Part shown: one piece after another, positions 34,460 to 43,289 of the stretch | Numbering within the stretch: the stretch's first letter is position 1 | Layout of the letters: every line of letters begins with the position of its first letter | Origin: Paenibacillus radicis (ex Xue et al. 2023) | GTDB lineage: Bacteria; Bacillota; Bacilli; Paenibacillales; NBRC-103111 | Direction: 5' to 3' | Length of the DNA: 64,000 nucleotides | Assembly (NCBI RefSeq): GCF_024722015.1 | Contig: NZ_JANQBD010000002.1 | Location: forward strand, 310,001-374,000 | The notes under the pieces: generated by a model | The model's input: only the letters and a program-made list of their open reading frames with translations | What the model was told of the DNA's origin: nothing | Databases searched by the model: none | Position numbers and translations under genes: made by a program

Positions 34460-34918
34460 TTAATGTCTGGTCTGCTTGTTCAGTTCTAAATGAAGTAAAG
34501 GAAATGGCCGTCCTGACCCATCTAGTTCGGATCGCCCTGTCTGAACAAAACCATATCGTTTGTAGAAAGCGTGAGCACCCTCGTTTTGCTCATTGACATC
34601 CACTTTAAGATTTGTTCCTTTTAGTTTTTCAATATGTTTTATTAAGCGACTGCCTATCCCCTGTCCGTGGTAATCTGGGTCAACGAATAACATCTCTATT
34701 TTAGTTCCATCAACTCCAACAAACCCTATCGGTTCATTATTTCCAATCAATTCCACCCAAATCTCGACTTCTTTTAATGCTCCATTTTGTACCATGTTGT
34801 GATAATATTGAATATCCTGTTCCGTCAAAAAAGTGTGGGTCTGACACACAGCCCGATACCATATATTTACCAGCCTGTCATGGTACATTTCTTCATAATT
34901 GACAATTTTGTTTTGCAT
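34460..34918 (-). CDS. GNAT-family N-acetyltransferase
   Basis: 152 residues. The acetyl-CoA-binding motif A is VDPDYHGQGIGSRLIKHIE around residues 79-97, followed by the EGAHAFYKRYGF motif B. The N-terminal part (VNIWYRAVCQTHTFL) resembles YjaB/YhbS-like small acetyltransferases. It acetylates an amine of unknown identity. Start ATG 34918 lies ten bases after GGAGGA. Confidence 0.9.
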   Translation of the reverse strand: MQNKIVNYEEMYHDRLVNIWYRAVCQTHTFLTEQDIQYYHNMVQNGALKEVEIWVELIGNNEPIGFVGVDGTKIEMLFVDPDYHGQGIGSRLIKHIEKLKGTNLKVDVNEQNEGAHAFYKRYGFVQTGRSELDGSGRPFPLLHLELNKQTRH

Positions 34919-34983
34919 AATTCATTCATCCTCCAAGCTTCATCCTGTTAGTCCGGGCGATATAAACTGTAGATATATTTAGT

Positions 34984-35286
34984 TTAATTACTCATTTTTT
35001 TGTATTTTTCCCTATTTAACGCTTCTTTCAATTCATAACACTGTTCCAAATCAACCTCATATATGTTCGCCAATGCAGAGACATAGTAAAGGATGTCGTA
35101 TAGCTCTTCTTCAACCGTACCTTTTATGTTCCCGGTTTGATTTAATCTTACATCTTTCCTTAGTACATCTGCCAGTTCGCCGACTTCCTCAATAAGCTTA
35201 AGAAAATAATCATTTTTCTTCTCCGGCTGGTGATCGAAACTTCTTATATACTGCTGCAAGCCTCTTACCGTTAAATTCCCCGACAT
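34984..35286 (-). CDS. MazG-like nucleotide pyrophosphohydrolase
   Basis: 100 residues of the all-alpha NTP-pyrophosphatase type: metal-binding KLIEEVGELADVL followed by TVEEELYDILYYV gives the EExxE…ExxD pattern. These proteins hydrolyse nucleoside triphosphates to monophosphates and pyrophosphate, mostly as house-cleaning. The start ATG 35286 follows AAGGAAGGGG; upstream in-frame extension to 35352 is unlikely. Confidence 0.88.
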   Translation of the reverse strand: MSGNLTVRGLQQYIRSFDHQPEKKNDYFLKLIEEVGELADVLRKDVRLNQTGNIKGTVEEELYDILYYVSALANIYEVDLEQCYELKEALNREKYKKMSN

Positions 35287-35391
35287 CTTGAACCCCTTCC
35301 TTTTGTAAAAGTAACTGACTATCCGTAATCCATTAGTTGAGAAAAATATCATTTGCTTTTAGATAGCCCAAAACAATATTCACTCTTTCCG

Positions 35392-36183
35392 TTAGCCGAG
35401 AAAACCATTTTCCCTAAGAGCTACTACAGATTCTGCTAATGACTCTCTGGTTTTAATTTCAATAACAACAGACAAATCATTCTTCTGGGCCAATGCTAAT
35501 CTGTCAATTATGGGTACGATCCCTGTAAATAATGATTGATGGTCTGACTTTCCATTATAATCATGAAGGTGCATATGTCTAATACGTTTATTAAAATAAG
35601 TGAATGTCGATTCTTCAACGAAACCAGCCTTCGCATCGTGTCCAACATCCCAAGTAAGATAAAAGTTGGAAAAAACACTTAATTTATCAAGAGCTCTACG
35701 AATATAAGGAATATGAAAATTACCTGTATTCTCAATACATAATTCAACATCAAACGTTTGGGCTAGCTGATAAAGTTCCATATACGATTCATATAGCAAT
35801 TTTAAAAACTGCGTTTCATACTGTTCATTTATCCATACCCTTGTTTGTGGAAGAGTGAAATAAATCCCATTATTCAAGTGCATATTCAATGTTGTAATCC
35901 CTGATAAATTTGCCCATTCCATCACTTGTTTACATCGTTCTAGATGCCCCATCCTTATTGAAGGATGATAGGAGGATAAATCCATTTCTTCTGGAAGATG
36001 GATTGTAAAATTTATTCCATATTGGTCTTTGTAGTATTTTATTTCTGAGTAACTTAAAGTTTCAGGAATGCAGATAGGAAGATTCATATTCAATTCAATA
36101 AAGTCCAGTCTAAGCTCATTACATAATTGAACATTTTCAATAATGGATGTATATTCTATTAAAGTAGGCATTCCAAGCTTCAT
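35392..36183 (-). CDS. Sugar phosphate isomerase/epimerase-like TIM-barrel protein
   Basis: 263 residues of the xylose-isomerase-like (AP endonuclease 2) barrel family. Characteristic strand-end motifs are FIELNMN, FTIHLPEE, TLNMHLNNG, ELCIENTGN, LTWDVGHDAKAG and RHMHLHDYNG, which supply the His, Glu and Asp metal ligands. The precise reaction is unknown; members isomerise or epimerise sugars or keto acids, or act as endonucleases. It precedes the MazG-like gene in the same direction by about 105 bases. ATG 36183 follows GAGGATG. Confidence 0.85.
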   Translation of the reverse strand: MKLGMPTLIEYTSIIENVQLCNELRLDFIELNMNLPICIPETLSYSEIKYYKDQYGINFTIHLPEEMDLSSYHPSIRMGHLERCKQVMEWANLSGITTLNMHLNNGIYFTLPQTRVWINEQYETQFLKLLYESYMELYQLAQTFDVELCIENTGNFHIPYIRRALDKLSVFSNFYLTWDVGHDAKAGFVEESTFTYFNKRIRHMHLHDYNGKSDHQSLFTGIVPIIDRLALAQKNDLSVVIEIKTRESLAESVVALRENGFLG

Positions 36184-36272
36184 ACGACATCCTCGATTCG
36201 CTTTATTATCCGTACCGACTATGATAATACCATAAAATGGATAATAGTTTAAGCACTGAAGGAGTTGATATT

Positions 36273-36851
36273 GTGAAGGATAAACCTTTATTAGTCATTA
36301 TCAATGGACTACCCGGCAGCGGGAAAACGACCCTCGGGAAATGGCTTGCAGTTGAGGCAAGACTTCCCCACTTCTCCAGAGACGGGATCTACGAGACGCT
36401 CTATGACTCTCTTGATTGCAGGATGGCGGGAATTCCGCCCCAACTGGGTGCAGCATCATTTGCTTTTCTTTATTCCGTGGCGGGAAATCTGCTTGCGGCA
36501 GGTCAATCTCTCGTCGTGGAGGGCTTCTTCGGCAAGCCGGAGCTGAGAACCGCAGAGTTTCTTCAGCTGCAGCAGAAGCATGATTTCAAGCCCATTCAAA
36601 TACTTTGTCAGGCGGATGGACAAGTACTGCTGGAACGTTATCTGACCCGCGCAGGAAGAGCAGATCGGCATGAGGGACATCAGGATCTGGAGTGGTTGGA
36701 GCATAACAGAGAACGTTTGCTGCAAGGAATGCTGCCTCCCCTTACCTTGGATGGCCCCATAGTAAACTTGGATACGACCGATCCCGGCAGCATCGATTAT
36801 GCAGCGGTATTGGAAGTGATTCGCGAATTCCAAAATGATGGAACGGATTAG
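36273..36851 (+). CDS. P-loop kinase of the gluconokinase/shikimate-kinase-like type
   Basis: About 192 residues. Walker A motif GLPGSGKT at 12-19, then LPHFSRDGIYETLYD, which looks like the acceptor loop of small-molecule kinases, and LVVEGFFGKPELRT in the Walker-B region. The late LERYLTRAGRADRHEGHQD resembles the lid. The substrate is unknown. The start is GTG 36273 eight bases after GAAGGAG; the frame opens earlier at 36237 but without a site. Convergent with the anti-sigma gene, 12 bases apart. Confidence 0.8.
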   Translation: MKDKPLLVIINGLPGSGKTTLGKWLAVEARLPHFSRDGIYETLYDSLDCRMAGIPPQLGAASFAFLYSVAGNLLAAGQSLVVEGFFGKPELRTAEFLQLQQKHDFKPIQILCQADGQVLLERYLTRAGRADRHEGHQDLEWLEHNRERLLQGMLPPLTLDGPIVNLDTTDPGSIDYAAVLEVIREFQNDGTD

Positions 36852-36863
36852 GGCAATTCCTAA

Positions 36864-38036
36864 TTATCGTTCATGCCAATTCCAAAAGCGGACTTCACCT
36901 ATCCGGATACCGGAAACCCAAGATTCTTCTTTCAGCTTCAGCAGCTCTTTGGTCGGGCCAGTTAATACAACACCATAAAGCTTCACACCATGAGCTTCTA
37001 TATATTGAACGGCGGAATCGAGCTCAAGCCAGGGGGCAAGCCGCTTGCTGATGCTAGCATATTTTTGCAGGAGATACAGCGTATCCAAGAAATTTTGCTC
37101 CCTTACCTCTCCGTCTCCGTAACTCTCAATCCCCGGCGAAGAGGAGCTTGTAGTTACGATTTTGCTGAACCAACCTGTTTTTTGCTCCGAACGGCTGCTT
37201 ACTTTCATATCATTCGCGTGCCAGATGGGGTAGAAAGGAAAGCCTACCGGAGATATCACTGCACCACCATCTCCAGGCTTAGCCTCTTGATCCGTGTAGG
37301 CTGCGAACCAGACTGGGTCCATATTCTTGTTCTCAAGAAGCTTCAACAGCTCATTTGTCGTATACATCCGATCCAATGAAATGAATGCTTCCGAAACGGT
37401 TCCCTCATGCAATTTCTCCAGCTTGGTCCACTCTAAATTCTGGCTTGACGTCTGACTTGCTCCAGGTAGTTGAAATAAAGAAGAGCTGGAAGAAGATGTT
37501 TCATTACGCCAAGTCGTTTGCTCCAGACCCGGCAAGCCGAGCAGGAATGAAAATTGAATATCCCCGATGGACGATACCTCGGACCCAATTTTCTTCCTTA
37601 TCGTTCCTTTGTAATCCATAGTAAGGAAGGCATTCGAATTGGTACCTCCGCTTACACTCAAATTAGGCCGCGTAAGAGCAATGGCTGAGGCGATGACATC
37701 TTGGTAGATGGCTGCTCGATTGCCAAGCCCATAGTAGAATCCGGTAAATATTGCACTTACCATGCTAATGGATATGACAATCCCTATAGCGGTCAAGGCC
37801 GTCTGAAGCCGGGCTTTCCATTTGCTTCTGCGCAACAAAGAAGCTTCTGTGAAGGATGGAGCCAAGCCTTCTTTAAGCGGTTGCCGGTTCTGGTTCTCCT
37901 CACTACCGAGAAGCTCACTCAAATAATTCTGATAAGTCTCCATTTTATTCAACTCATTCTCCAGCTCTTCTTTCTCACTTCCCTTTAATTTGCCTTCCGC
38001 ATAATCTTGCAGCTGTCGTTTGAATTCCTCACTCAT
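36864..38036 (-). CDS. Anti-sigma factor with one transmembrane helix (Sigma_reg_N/C-like)
   Basis: 390 residues. The N-terminal 60 residues are acidic and helical (DYAEGKLKGSEKEELENELN), as expected of a cytoplasmic sigma-binding domain. One transmembrane helix follows (AIGIVISISMVSAIFTGFYYG, about 82-102). The rest, from ASAIALTRPNL onward, is an extracytoplasmic domain resembling the anti-sigma C-terminal family that ends with VYIEAHG-like and GPTKELLKLKEESWVSGIRI segments. Its ATG overlaps the sigma stop (ATGA 38033-38036), so it is translated with the sigma factor. The sensed signal is unknown. Confidence 0.85.
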   Translation of the reverse strand: MSEEFKRQLQDYAEGKLKGSEKEELENELNKMETYQNYLSELLGSEENQNRQPLKEGLAPSFTEASLLRRSKWKARLQTALTAIGIVISISMVSAIFTGFYYGLGNRAAIYQDVIASAIALTRPNLSVSGGTNSNAFLTMDYKGTIRKKIGSEVSSIGDIQFSFLLGLPGLEQTTWRNETSSSSSSLFQLPGASQTSSQNLEWTKLEKLHEGTVSEAFISLDRMYTTNELLKLLENKNMDPVWFAAYTDQEAKPGDGGAVISPVGFPFYPIWHANDMKVSSRSEQKTGWFSKIVTTSSSSPGIESYGDGEVREQNFLDTLYLLQKYASISKRLAPWLELDSAVQYIEAHGVKLYGVVLTGPTKELLKLKEESWVSGIRIGEVRFWNWHER

Positions 38037-38533
38037 AGATGCTCCTTCCTTTCCTCGGTCTGTCTTATGGCTTGCCTTGCACGGTAGAGCAATATTTTGA
38101 AATGAGACAGTCTGATTTCCATAATATCGGCAGATTCCTGATAGGACAGCCCATGAAAGTCATGCAGTAGTATTGCTTGCATCTGATTGTGAGGCAACTT
38201 ATGTATGACATTTCCGATATGCTCCCATAACTCCTGATTGAGTAAATGTTGATCAGGCGTCCGTGTATCTGGAAGCTTAACAAAAAACTCTGCTCCTATT
38301 GGAATGCTGCGCTGTTCCTTGCGGTACGAATCCACGAATGCATTATAAGCAACACGGAACAGCCAAGGCTTCACCTTATCATCCTTGCAATTGTCCAAAT
38401 AAAGGTAAGCTCGGTAGAATGTTTCCTGAACTAAATCTTCGGCTGCATGATGATTTCGACAAAGGGAGAGCAAGTAACGATAGACGTCTTTTACATATAA
38501 TTGATACAAGCTGTCCAGTGTATGTCTTCTCAT
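38033..38533 (-). CDS. ECF RNA polymerase sigma factor
   Basis: 166 residues: region 2 (about 8-70, AEDLVQETFYRAYLYLD and VKPWLFRVAYNAFVDSYRKE) and region 4 (about 110-160, LPHNQMQAILLHDFHGLSYQ then ESADIMEIRLSHFKILLYRA). Directs RNA polymerase to a stress regulon and is held back by the membrane anti-sigma encoded immediately downstream. It is not of the ECF41 type. An upstream TGTAAC…CGTG element could be an autoregulatory promoter. ATG 38533 follows AAGGGGGG. Target genes unknown. Confidence 0.93.
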   Translation of the reverse strand: MRRHTLDSLYQLYVKDVYRYLLSLCRNHHAAEDLVQETFYRAYLYLDNCKDDKVKPWLFRVAYNAFVDSYRKEQRSIPIGAEFFVKLPDTRTPDQHLLNQELWEHIGNVIHKLPHNQMQAILLHDFHGLSYQESADIMEIRLSHFKILLYRARQAIRQTEERKEHL

Positions 38534-38555
38534 TACATCCCCCCTTCACTTTATT

Positions 38556-38581
38556 CACGTATGAAGCCCTCAATAGTTACA
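38556..38581 (-). promoter_or_regulatory. Candidate ECF autoregulatory promoter TGTAAC-N16-CGTG
   Basis: On the minus strand TGTAAC (38581-38576) is followed after 16 bases by CGTG (38559-38556), ending 22 bases before the sigma start codon. The B. subtilis SigX-type -35 is TGTAAC with a CGAC-like -10, so this resembles an ECF promoter; the -10 match is imperfect. Confidence 0.45.
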
Positions 38582-38630
38582 GATATTTCTATTGGACTGA
38601 AAAACATAACGGCGAATCCCATGAAACAAC

Positions 38631-38662
38631 AAAAAAAGGAGCTGTTAACCCAACCAGCTCCT
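38631..38662 (-). terminator. Intrinsic terminator of the PhnB-like gene
   Basis: Perfect eight-base stem AGGAGCTG/CAGCTCCT (38637-38644, 38655-38662) followed on the minus strand by seven T, 24 bases past the stop codon. Confidence 0.92.
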
Positions 38663-38685
38663 CAATCATTGTTAGATAAAAAAAC

Positions 38686-39108
38686 TTATATTACAGACTC
38701 AACAAGGTTTAATTGCCATGAAACCCCATATTTATCTTGAACCCAGCCAAACTTATTCGAGAATGGATACTTCCCTAATGGCATTAAAACTGCGCCGTCA
38801 TGAGACAATCGCTCATAGACTTTACTTATCTCTTCATCAGTTTCACAGCTTACATACAAGGATATTGCAGGGGTGAATGTAAAGCCATGCTTCACGCTGC
38901 TATCTATACACATAAACACTTGTCCATTTAGAGCAAAAGCTGCTTTTATTACAGTTCCTTCAACACCGGCTTCATTAGCACCATAACGTTCAATGCTCAA
39001 GATTTCTGATTGTTCAAATAAAGAGGTATAGAAATTCATAGCCTCTTCGGCTTTTCCTTCGAACATTAGAAATGTAGTAATCTTCTGATTGTGATTAGAA
39101 TTATTCAC
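38686..39108 (-). CDS. VOC superfamily PhnB-like protein
   Basis: 140 residues with the beta-alpha-beta layout of the PhnB/3-demethylubiquinone-methyltransferase-like branch of the glyoxalase (VOC) fold: TTFLMFEGKAEEAMNFYTSLF, AFALNGQVFMCIDS, TFTPAISLYVSC and FGWVQDKYGVSWQLN. Members are often small metal-binding enzymes or binding proteins of unknown reaction. The start is GTG 39108 six bases after AAAGGAGGCG. Followed by a strong terminator; single gene. Confidence 0.9.
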   Translation of the reverse strand: MNNSNHNQKITTFLMFEGKAEEAMNFYTSLFEQSEILSIERYGANEAGVEGTVIKAAFALNGQVFMCIDSSVKHGFTFTPAISLYVSCETDEEISKVYERLSHDGAVLMPLGKYPFSNKFGWVQDKYGVSWQLNLVESVI

Positions 39109-39163
39109 TATATTCGCCTCCTTTGCTTATTTTACAACTTCTGCATCCAGAATCCAAACTGCA

Positions 39164-39210
39164 ACAAACAGACCTGTACCCAGTCATTCGGGTAATGTGC
39201 AGGTCTGTTT
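39164..39210. terminator. Long hairpin after the eCIS-like cargo operon
   Basis: Perfect 12-base outer stem (39164-39175 with 39199-39210; CAGACCTG core) with an inner TACCC/GGGTA stem. It lies 34 bases after the stop of the 167-residue protein; T-rich sequence follows on the minus strand. It probably ends the two-gene operon. Confidence 0.75.
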
Positions 39211-39243
39211 GTCAGGTAACAGGATCTATGCCAGCAGCTTTCG

Positions 39244-39747
39244 TTAATGTTGGGAATCACCGGCCAAGTCCAGCAAAGCATCGGTGAATTGGTAAAATTG
39301 ATGAACGACAAGGGCATTTTGGCGATCAAAATGTTCAAGAGCGATCGGACTGCTAAGCCAATCGAGGTTTTGAATCGTATTATGTTTAAAATAGAGATCG
39401 CCTGTGTCTGTAAACAAGCCAAACCCTCCAAGCGGCAGCTGGATGTTAATTTTTGCTATCTCCTCTAACAATTTCGCATAGACACGAGGAGAGACGTTGT
39501 TTTTGATCACGGCAAAGGATTGTAAAATATAAATTCCCTCTTGGGAGAAAGACTCCAGTCCTGGCAAAAAGCAAAGCTCCAAATCAATAAGGGAATTTTG
39601 CTCGCCTATCTCATCAAAGCGTAAGATCAGAGAAGGATAAGGCGATTCCTCGGTCGGTTCAGCCCAATGGTTAACAATATCCCTTTGACTGTAGTACTGC
39701 TGAAATTCACGGAGAAAGGAGTTCGTAAAATCGTTAAAGGACGTCAT
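39244..39747 (-). CDS. Small acidic protein, candidate chaperone of the upstream cargo protein
   Basis: About 167 residues with no family I can name securely. It is acidic with a helix-strand-strand-helix appearance (LILRFDEIGEQNSLIDLELCF, IYILQSFAVIKNNVSPRVYA, LPLGGFGLFTDTGDLYFKHN, ending in a helix), reminiscent of CesT/YbjN-type secretion-chaperone folds; that comparison is by eye. Its gene starts 27 bases after the stop of the large cargo-like gene, the typical cargo-chaperone arrangement. ATG 39747 follows GGAGG by eight bases; ATG 39762 is possible. An immunity role is an alternative. Confidence 0.6.
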   Translation of the reverse strand: MTSFNDFTNSFLREFQQYYSQRDIVNHWAEPTEESPYPSLILRFDEIGEQNSLIDLELCFLPGLESFSQEGIYILQSFAVIKNNVSPRVYAKLLEEIAKINIQLPLGGFGLFTDTGDLYFKHNTIQNLDWLSSPIALEHFDRQNALVVHQFYQFTDALLDLAGDSQH

Positions 39748-39774
39748 GGGAGATGCCTCCATCCAAATCTTATG

Positions 39775-41556
39775 TTAAGTATGCAATTTTTTGGCAATCA
39801 GATCTTTACCCGGCTTTCTTTTAGCCTTATCGACCTTAAGTCCGAGACTTTCTATAACGGATTGGCACTCTTCATCCTGACCGACAACGCCTCCTTCATA
39901 CAGCATTGAGGCGAGATCTGTTACAAGCTGCGTATAGCATTGGTCGACATTGTTGAAACCCTGGGCTTCCAGCATTTTTTGCCGAACTTGTTCTTTTTTT
40001 AGCCCAGCATTCTCGGGCTTGGCCACTTCTTTATCCAGATTCAGCGCTTTGTCGACAAAGGTTTCCTTACGTTTCGACTTCTTGTAAAATTTGATAAGCG
40101 CCCCGATGCCGCCAATAATAGCTGCTGCCGCCAACAGGATGGGCCCGACCGGAGATGCTGCTGCCGCCAGAAGCACAGCTCCCCCTGCGATCATAAGAGC
40201 TCCTTTCGCCGCAGTAGTGGCGCTCTTGTTCTTATTCATACCTTGAGTGGAGCCGCCGAGGTGCGCAGCCAAACCAAGATCCCGCTGATGCTGGTCGGCC
40301 TCAGCCCTGGTATTGAATTTGTTTTCGAGCTTATTCAGGTTTTTCTGGTTTTTGCCGCTCTCGATGTAACCCGCAACTCCACCGGCCAGATAAGCAGCGC
40401 CACCAACAACACCGGCAGTACCTGCCGCAATAGTGGCCGCTCCGCTGGTAGCCATATTGCCCAACGTTCTTACACTATTAACCGTGCCTGCAGAAAAACG
40501 GGTTAGATCAGCCACACCCCCGGAAGCTTCGGTACCGGCCAACTGGGCTTTATCGACTGCCGACAGGCTGGAATCATAGTTTTGGGAAGCGTTATAAATT
40601 TGTGAAACGGAAGCTAAGCCGCTAAGAACACCTGCCGCAGGTGCAACCGAGTTGGCCACACTTAAGGCCCCTCCAGCTCCGAGGCCAGAGCTTATGGTGG
40701 CGCTGCCCGACACCCCACCCGCTGTCGCGGAGGTTCCAATCGCAGTATATGAGGCATAATCACGCGACCCATCGGCGTTATAATTTTTAATGTTTTTGGC
40801 TTTGGCTTCACGGCTGATTTCGGAGAACCGATCCCAATCTACTGTCTTTGTGAATACACCGGTCAGCATCGTGTCTTTTACCTTTTCAATAGTGGGAGAA
40901 CGCTCATTATTGCACATTGTTTTAATCGCCGACATTTTTTGCCCGGCAGTAAGATCGTCAAAAAATCCGAACAAAGCATTCTTCTTTTCAGTATCTGCCC
41001 GAGCCTTCAACCATTTATAAACAACATTATAGTTGGAATAATTGTTCAGATCCTTTCTCTCCTGTCGGGCTTTGGGAGGGGCAGGGGCAGCTCCTAGCGG
41101 CGCGGCTCCAGCAGGTCCCTCAGCCACAGGCCCAGCCACTGCAGGCGCTGCTATCCCGCCTGCCGCATCAGGTGCGGCTGGTCCGGGCAATGATTGCGCT
41201 GCCGGTGCTGCCGGGGCTACCGGTACGACAGGACCGGGTGCAGGCCCAGCGCTAACCGGAACGGAGATCGGGGCTTCCTCGGTAGCCGCCAATGCCGGCG
41301 ATGGGGCTGCCACAGCATCGGGATTTCGTTGAATGACAGGCTTGTCCGCTCGATACGTAGGGGATAACATTCGCTGCACAGCCTGATTGCCGATAACGCG
41401 ATGCATTTGTAAAACATTTACCATGGATAGTCCTGATGTCTTCAATCCTGTAGCGCTTCCCTGCATAGCAGTCATTTCTTCGGGTCGTTTGTGATTGGAG
41501 GTCCGGTCGGTTGCAGTATTTTTTGCAGCGCTATTCGTTTTGGAATGTTCAAACAT
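39775..41556 (-). CDS. eCIS-type cargo/toxin-like protein with hydrophobic Gly/Ala-rich region
   Basis: About 593 residues. Near the N-terminus (48-64) is VLQMHRVIGNQAVQRML, close to the LQRxxGNxAxxRLL motif that precedes payloads associated with extracellular contractile injection systems. A Pro/Ala-rich linker (about 80-165) follows, then a soluble domain with KARADTEKKNALFGFFDDL, a Gly/Ala-rich region (about 270-495) with several potential membrane helices (AATIAAGTAGVVGGAAYLAG; GALMIAGGAVLLAAAASPVG; LLAAAAIIGGIGALIKFY), and a charged C-terminus. It could be a pore-forming effector. No injection-system gene is in the window. ATG 41556 follows GGGGGAGGATA. Paired with the small protein downstream. 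Confidence 0.65.
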   Translation of the reverse strand: MFEHSKTNSAAKNTATDRTSNHKRPEEMTAMQGSATGLKTSGLSMVNVLQMHRVIGNQAVQRMLSPTYRADKPVIQRNPDAVAAPSPALAATEEAPISVPVSAGPAPGPVVPVAPAAPAAQSLPGPAAPDAAGGIAAPAVAGPVAEGPAGAAPLGAAPAPPKARQERKDLNNYSNYNVVYKWLKARADTEKKNALFGFFDDLTAGQKMSAIKTMCNNERSPTIEKVKDTMLTGVFTKTVDWDRFSEISREAKAKNIKNYNADGSRDYASYTAIGTSATAGGVSGSATISSGLGAGGALSVANSVAPAAGVLSGLASVSQIYNASQNYDSSLSAVDKAQLAGTEASGGVADLTRFSAGTVNSVRTLGNMATSGAATIAAGTAGVVGGAAYLAGGVAGYIESGKNQKNLNKLENKFNTRAEADQHQRDLGLAAHLGGSTQGMNKNKSATTAAKGALMIAGGAVLLAAAASPVGPILLAAAAIIGGIGALIKFYKKSKRKETFVDKALNLDKEVAKPENAGLKKEQVRQKMLEAQGFNNVDQCYTQLVTDLASMLYEGGVVGQDEECQSVIESLGLKVDKAKRKPGKDLIAKKLHT

Positions 41557-41723
41557 AAGATATCCTCCCCCAGTATACACCTCTATTTATATTAGCATTT
41601 CAAGGTGAAAATATGGGGATTTTTTCAAAAAAATAATTTATCCGTCTCTTTGATTCGTATTTATTTTCGTATCGCTTTATAATAGAGTTTACCATCTTTT
41701 ATTTATAATCAAGGAGTACTGCT

Positions 41724-43289
41724 ATGAGTTCTTTTCCTGCTTTAAACGACGAGCAATGGTTGAACCTGCTTGAGCAAGTAGCTAAATCCTTTAATGAGGT
41801 TACCCTCAGCCGAGGGTTTAATTCTTTTAAACAGCAGCATGTGACAAGCCTGGTCATTTCTGAGAACCGCATAGTTCAAGCAAAGGTAACAGGCCCGGAA
41901 GACCACACGGACACGGTTACACTGAATTTGGACAACTTCATATCCAGCTCCTGTAGCTGCCCAGTCCAAAGCTATTGCAAGCATTTGGCAGCAGTTATTA
42001 TGGAGCTTGCCGACCGGCTGGGCTACCCAGCCTCCCAAGTTGTGAATGCAGCTTATCACCTTAAGCGGGCCAGATTGAATGCCTCATCAGATTCGTCGCT
42101 CACTTCCTTGTCCGACATGGATATTTACAACTGGCATAAGTTTCTGCACCAATATACAGCTCATGTTAAAGCAACTTACGATCACGGAGCTTTTGCAAAT
42201 CTGCTGAGGCATGAGATGCAAAATATTAGAAAGGCGCCTATACCTTTTTCAGCAATGGACTGGCTCTTTTTTGAATTGCATCAAGAGTTATTTATTCTTG
42301 GAAAGTTAAAAGAGCTGGCTGCTCAGGGCAGTGTAAACTATTACACTTCTTCTGCATTGTACCGGGTGTTCGATGAAGTCCATGCTTGGCTGCAGCAAAA
42401 ATCAGCTGATTTCAATTTTACCCTCGCAGAAGAGCGTCTTCAGCAAACACTAAGCTATATTAGACAGCAATTGGCCGAAGAAACCGATCAGAAGTATTTG
42501 AATTATGGTCTATATACGTCACTGTGGAAATATTGGATAGACCCATATCCCGAAGCCGACCATTGGGTGTCGCAGGAGATTAATTACATAGAGAAACAAA
42601 CGAATGATTCTTCATCCCCATCTCTAATTGCAGCGAAGGCGTTTTTGTTCCTTCATCAATCCAAAAGCACAGAGGCATGGGCAGTCTTAGAAGCAAGCGG
42701 TACATTAAAAAAGGCACCATCAAGTCTACTTTTATCTTTCCTTAATCAGCTTTATGCTGCTCGTGAATGGGATCAACTGCTTGATTGGTTGCTAAAGACG
42801 GCCGATTACTTTTATGGCAAGAAAACAAGGGAACTCGATGCCTATATAAGTTACTGGAAAGAAACTGCCGCATATGTGCCTGAAGCCGATAAGCATTTGT
42901 GGGACGTACTGGAAGGAATGCTTCCCCACTCTATCCACATTATTAAGGATTTGCTATATGAGCAGAGAAAATGGAAGCCTTGGTTGGAGCTGCAGATTCT
43001 TCAAGGGGATGATCCCACTTCGCATCGGGTCAGTGTCCTGCAGCCGATCGAGAAGGAATCGCCAGAGCTTCTGCTGCCTTATTATCATCAGGCCATCGAG
43101 CGTTATGTCGCCCTCAAAAACCGGCATGATTATAAAATAGCGGTCAAGCTGCTGAAAAGGTTAGATAAAGTATATAAGAAAATGAAGCAGACTGATCGCT
43201 GGGATCGCTTCTTAATTGGTTTTTTGGAACGACACAGCCGACTGCGTGCGCTGCAGGAGGAAATGAAGAAAGGAAAGCTGTTGGAATGA
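41724..43289 (+). CDS. ywqB: SWIM zinc-finger protein (YwqB-like)
   Basis: 521 residues. Near the N-terminus is the SWIM zinc finger CSCPVQSYCKHL (Cys77, Cys79, Cys85, His87), followed by a long helical region of repeat-like alpha segments. SWIM proteins of this type are encoded directly before a SNF2 helicase in many Firmicutes (ywqB-ywqA in B. subtilis), and this gene overlaps the helicase by ATGA (43286-43289), so the two are made together. The pair is presumed to act on nucleic acids, but the process is not established. Start ATG 41724 follows AAGGAG. Confidence 0.9.
   Translation: MSSFPALNDEQWLNLLEQVAKSFNEVTLSRGFNSFKQQHVTSLVISENRIVQAKVTGPEDHTDTVTLNLDNFISSSCSCPVQSYCKHLAAVIMELADRLGYPASQVVNAAYHLKRARLNASSDSSLTSLSDMDIYNWHKFLHQYTAHVKATYDHGAFANLLRHEMQNIRKAPIPFSAMDWLFFELHQELFILGKLKELAAQGSVNYYTSSALYRVFDEVHAWLQQKSADFNFTLAEERLQQTLSYIRQQLAEETDQKYLNYGLYTSLWKYWIDPYPEADHWVSQEINYIEKQTNDSSSPSLIAAKAFLFLHQSKSTEAWAVLEASGTLKKAPSSLLLSFLNQLYAAREWDQLLDWLLKTADYFYGKKTRELDAYISYWKETAAYVPEADKHLWDVLEGMLPHSIHIIKDLLYEQRKWKPWLELQILQGDDPTSHRVSVLQPIEKESPELLLPYYHQAIERYVALKNRHDYKIAVKLLKRLDKVYKKMKQTDRWDRFLIGFLERHSRLRALQEEMKKGKLLE

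Noticed and set aside
39132-39431. Minus-strand frame of 99 codons near the cargo operon
   Set aside because: It overlaps the 167-residue gene in another frame and crosses the terminator hairpin.
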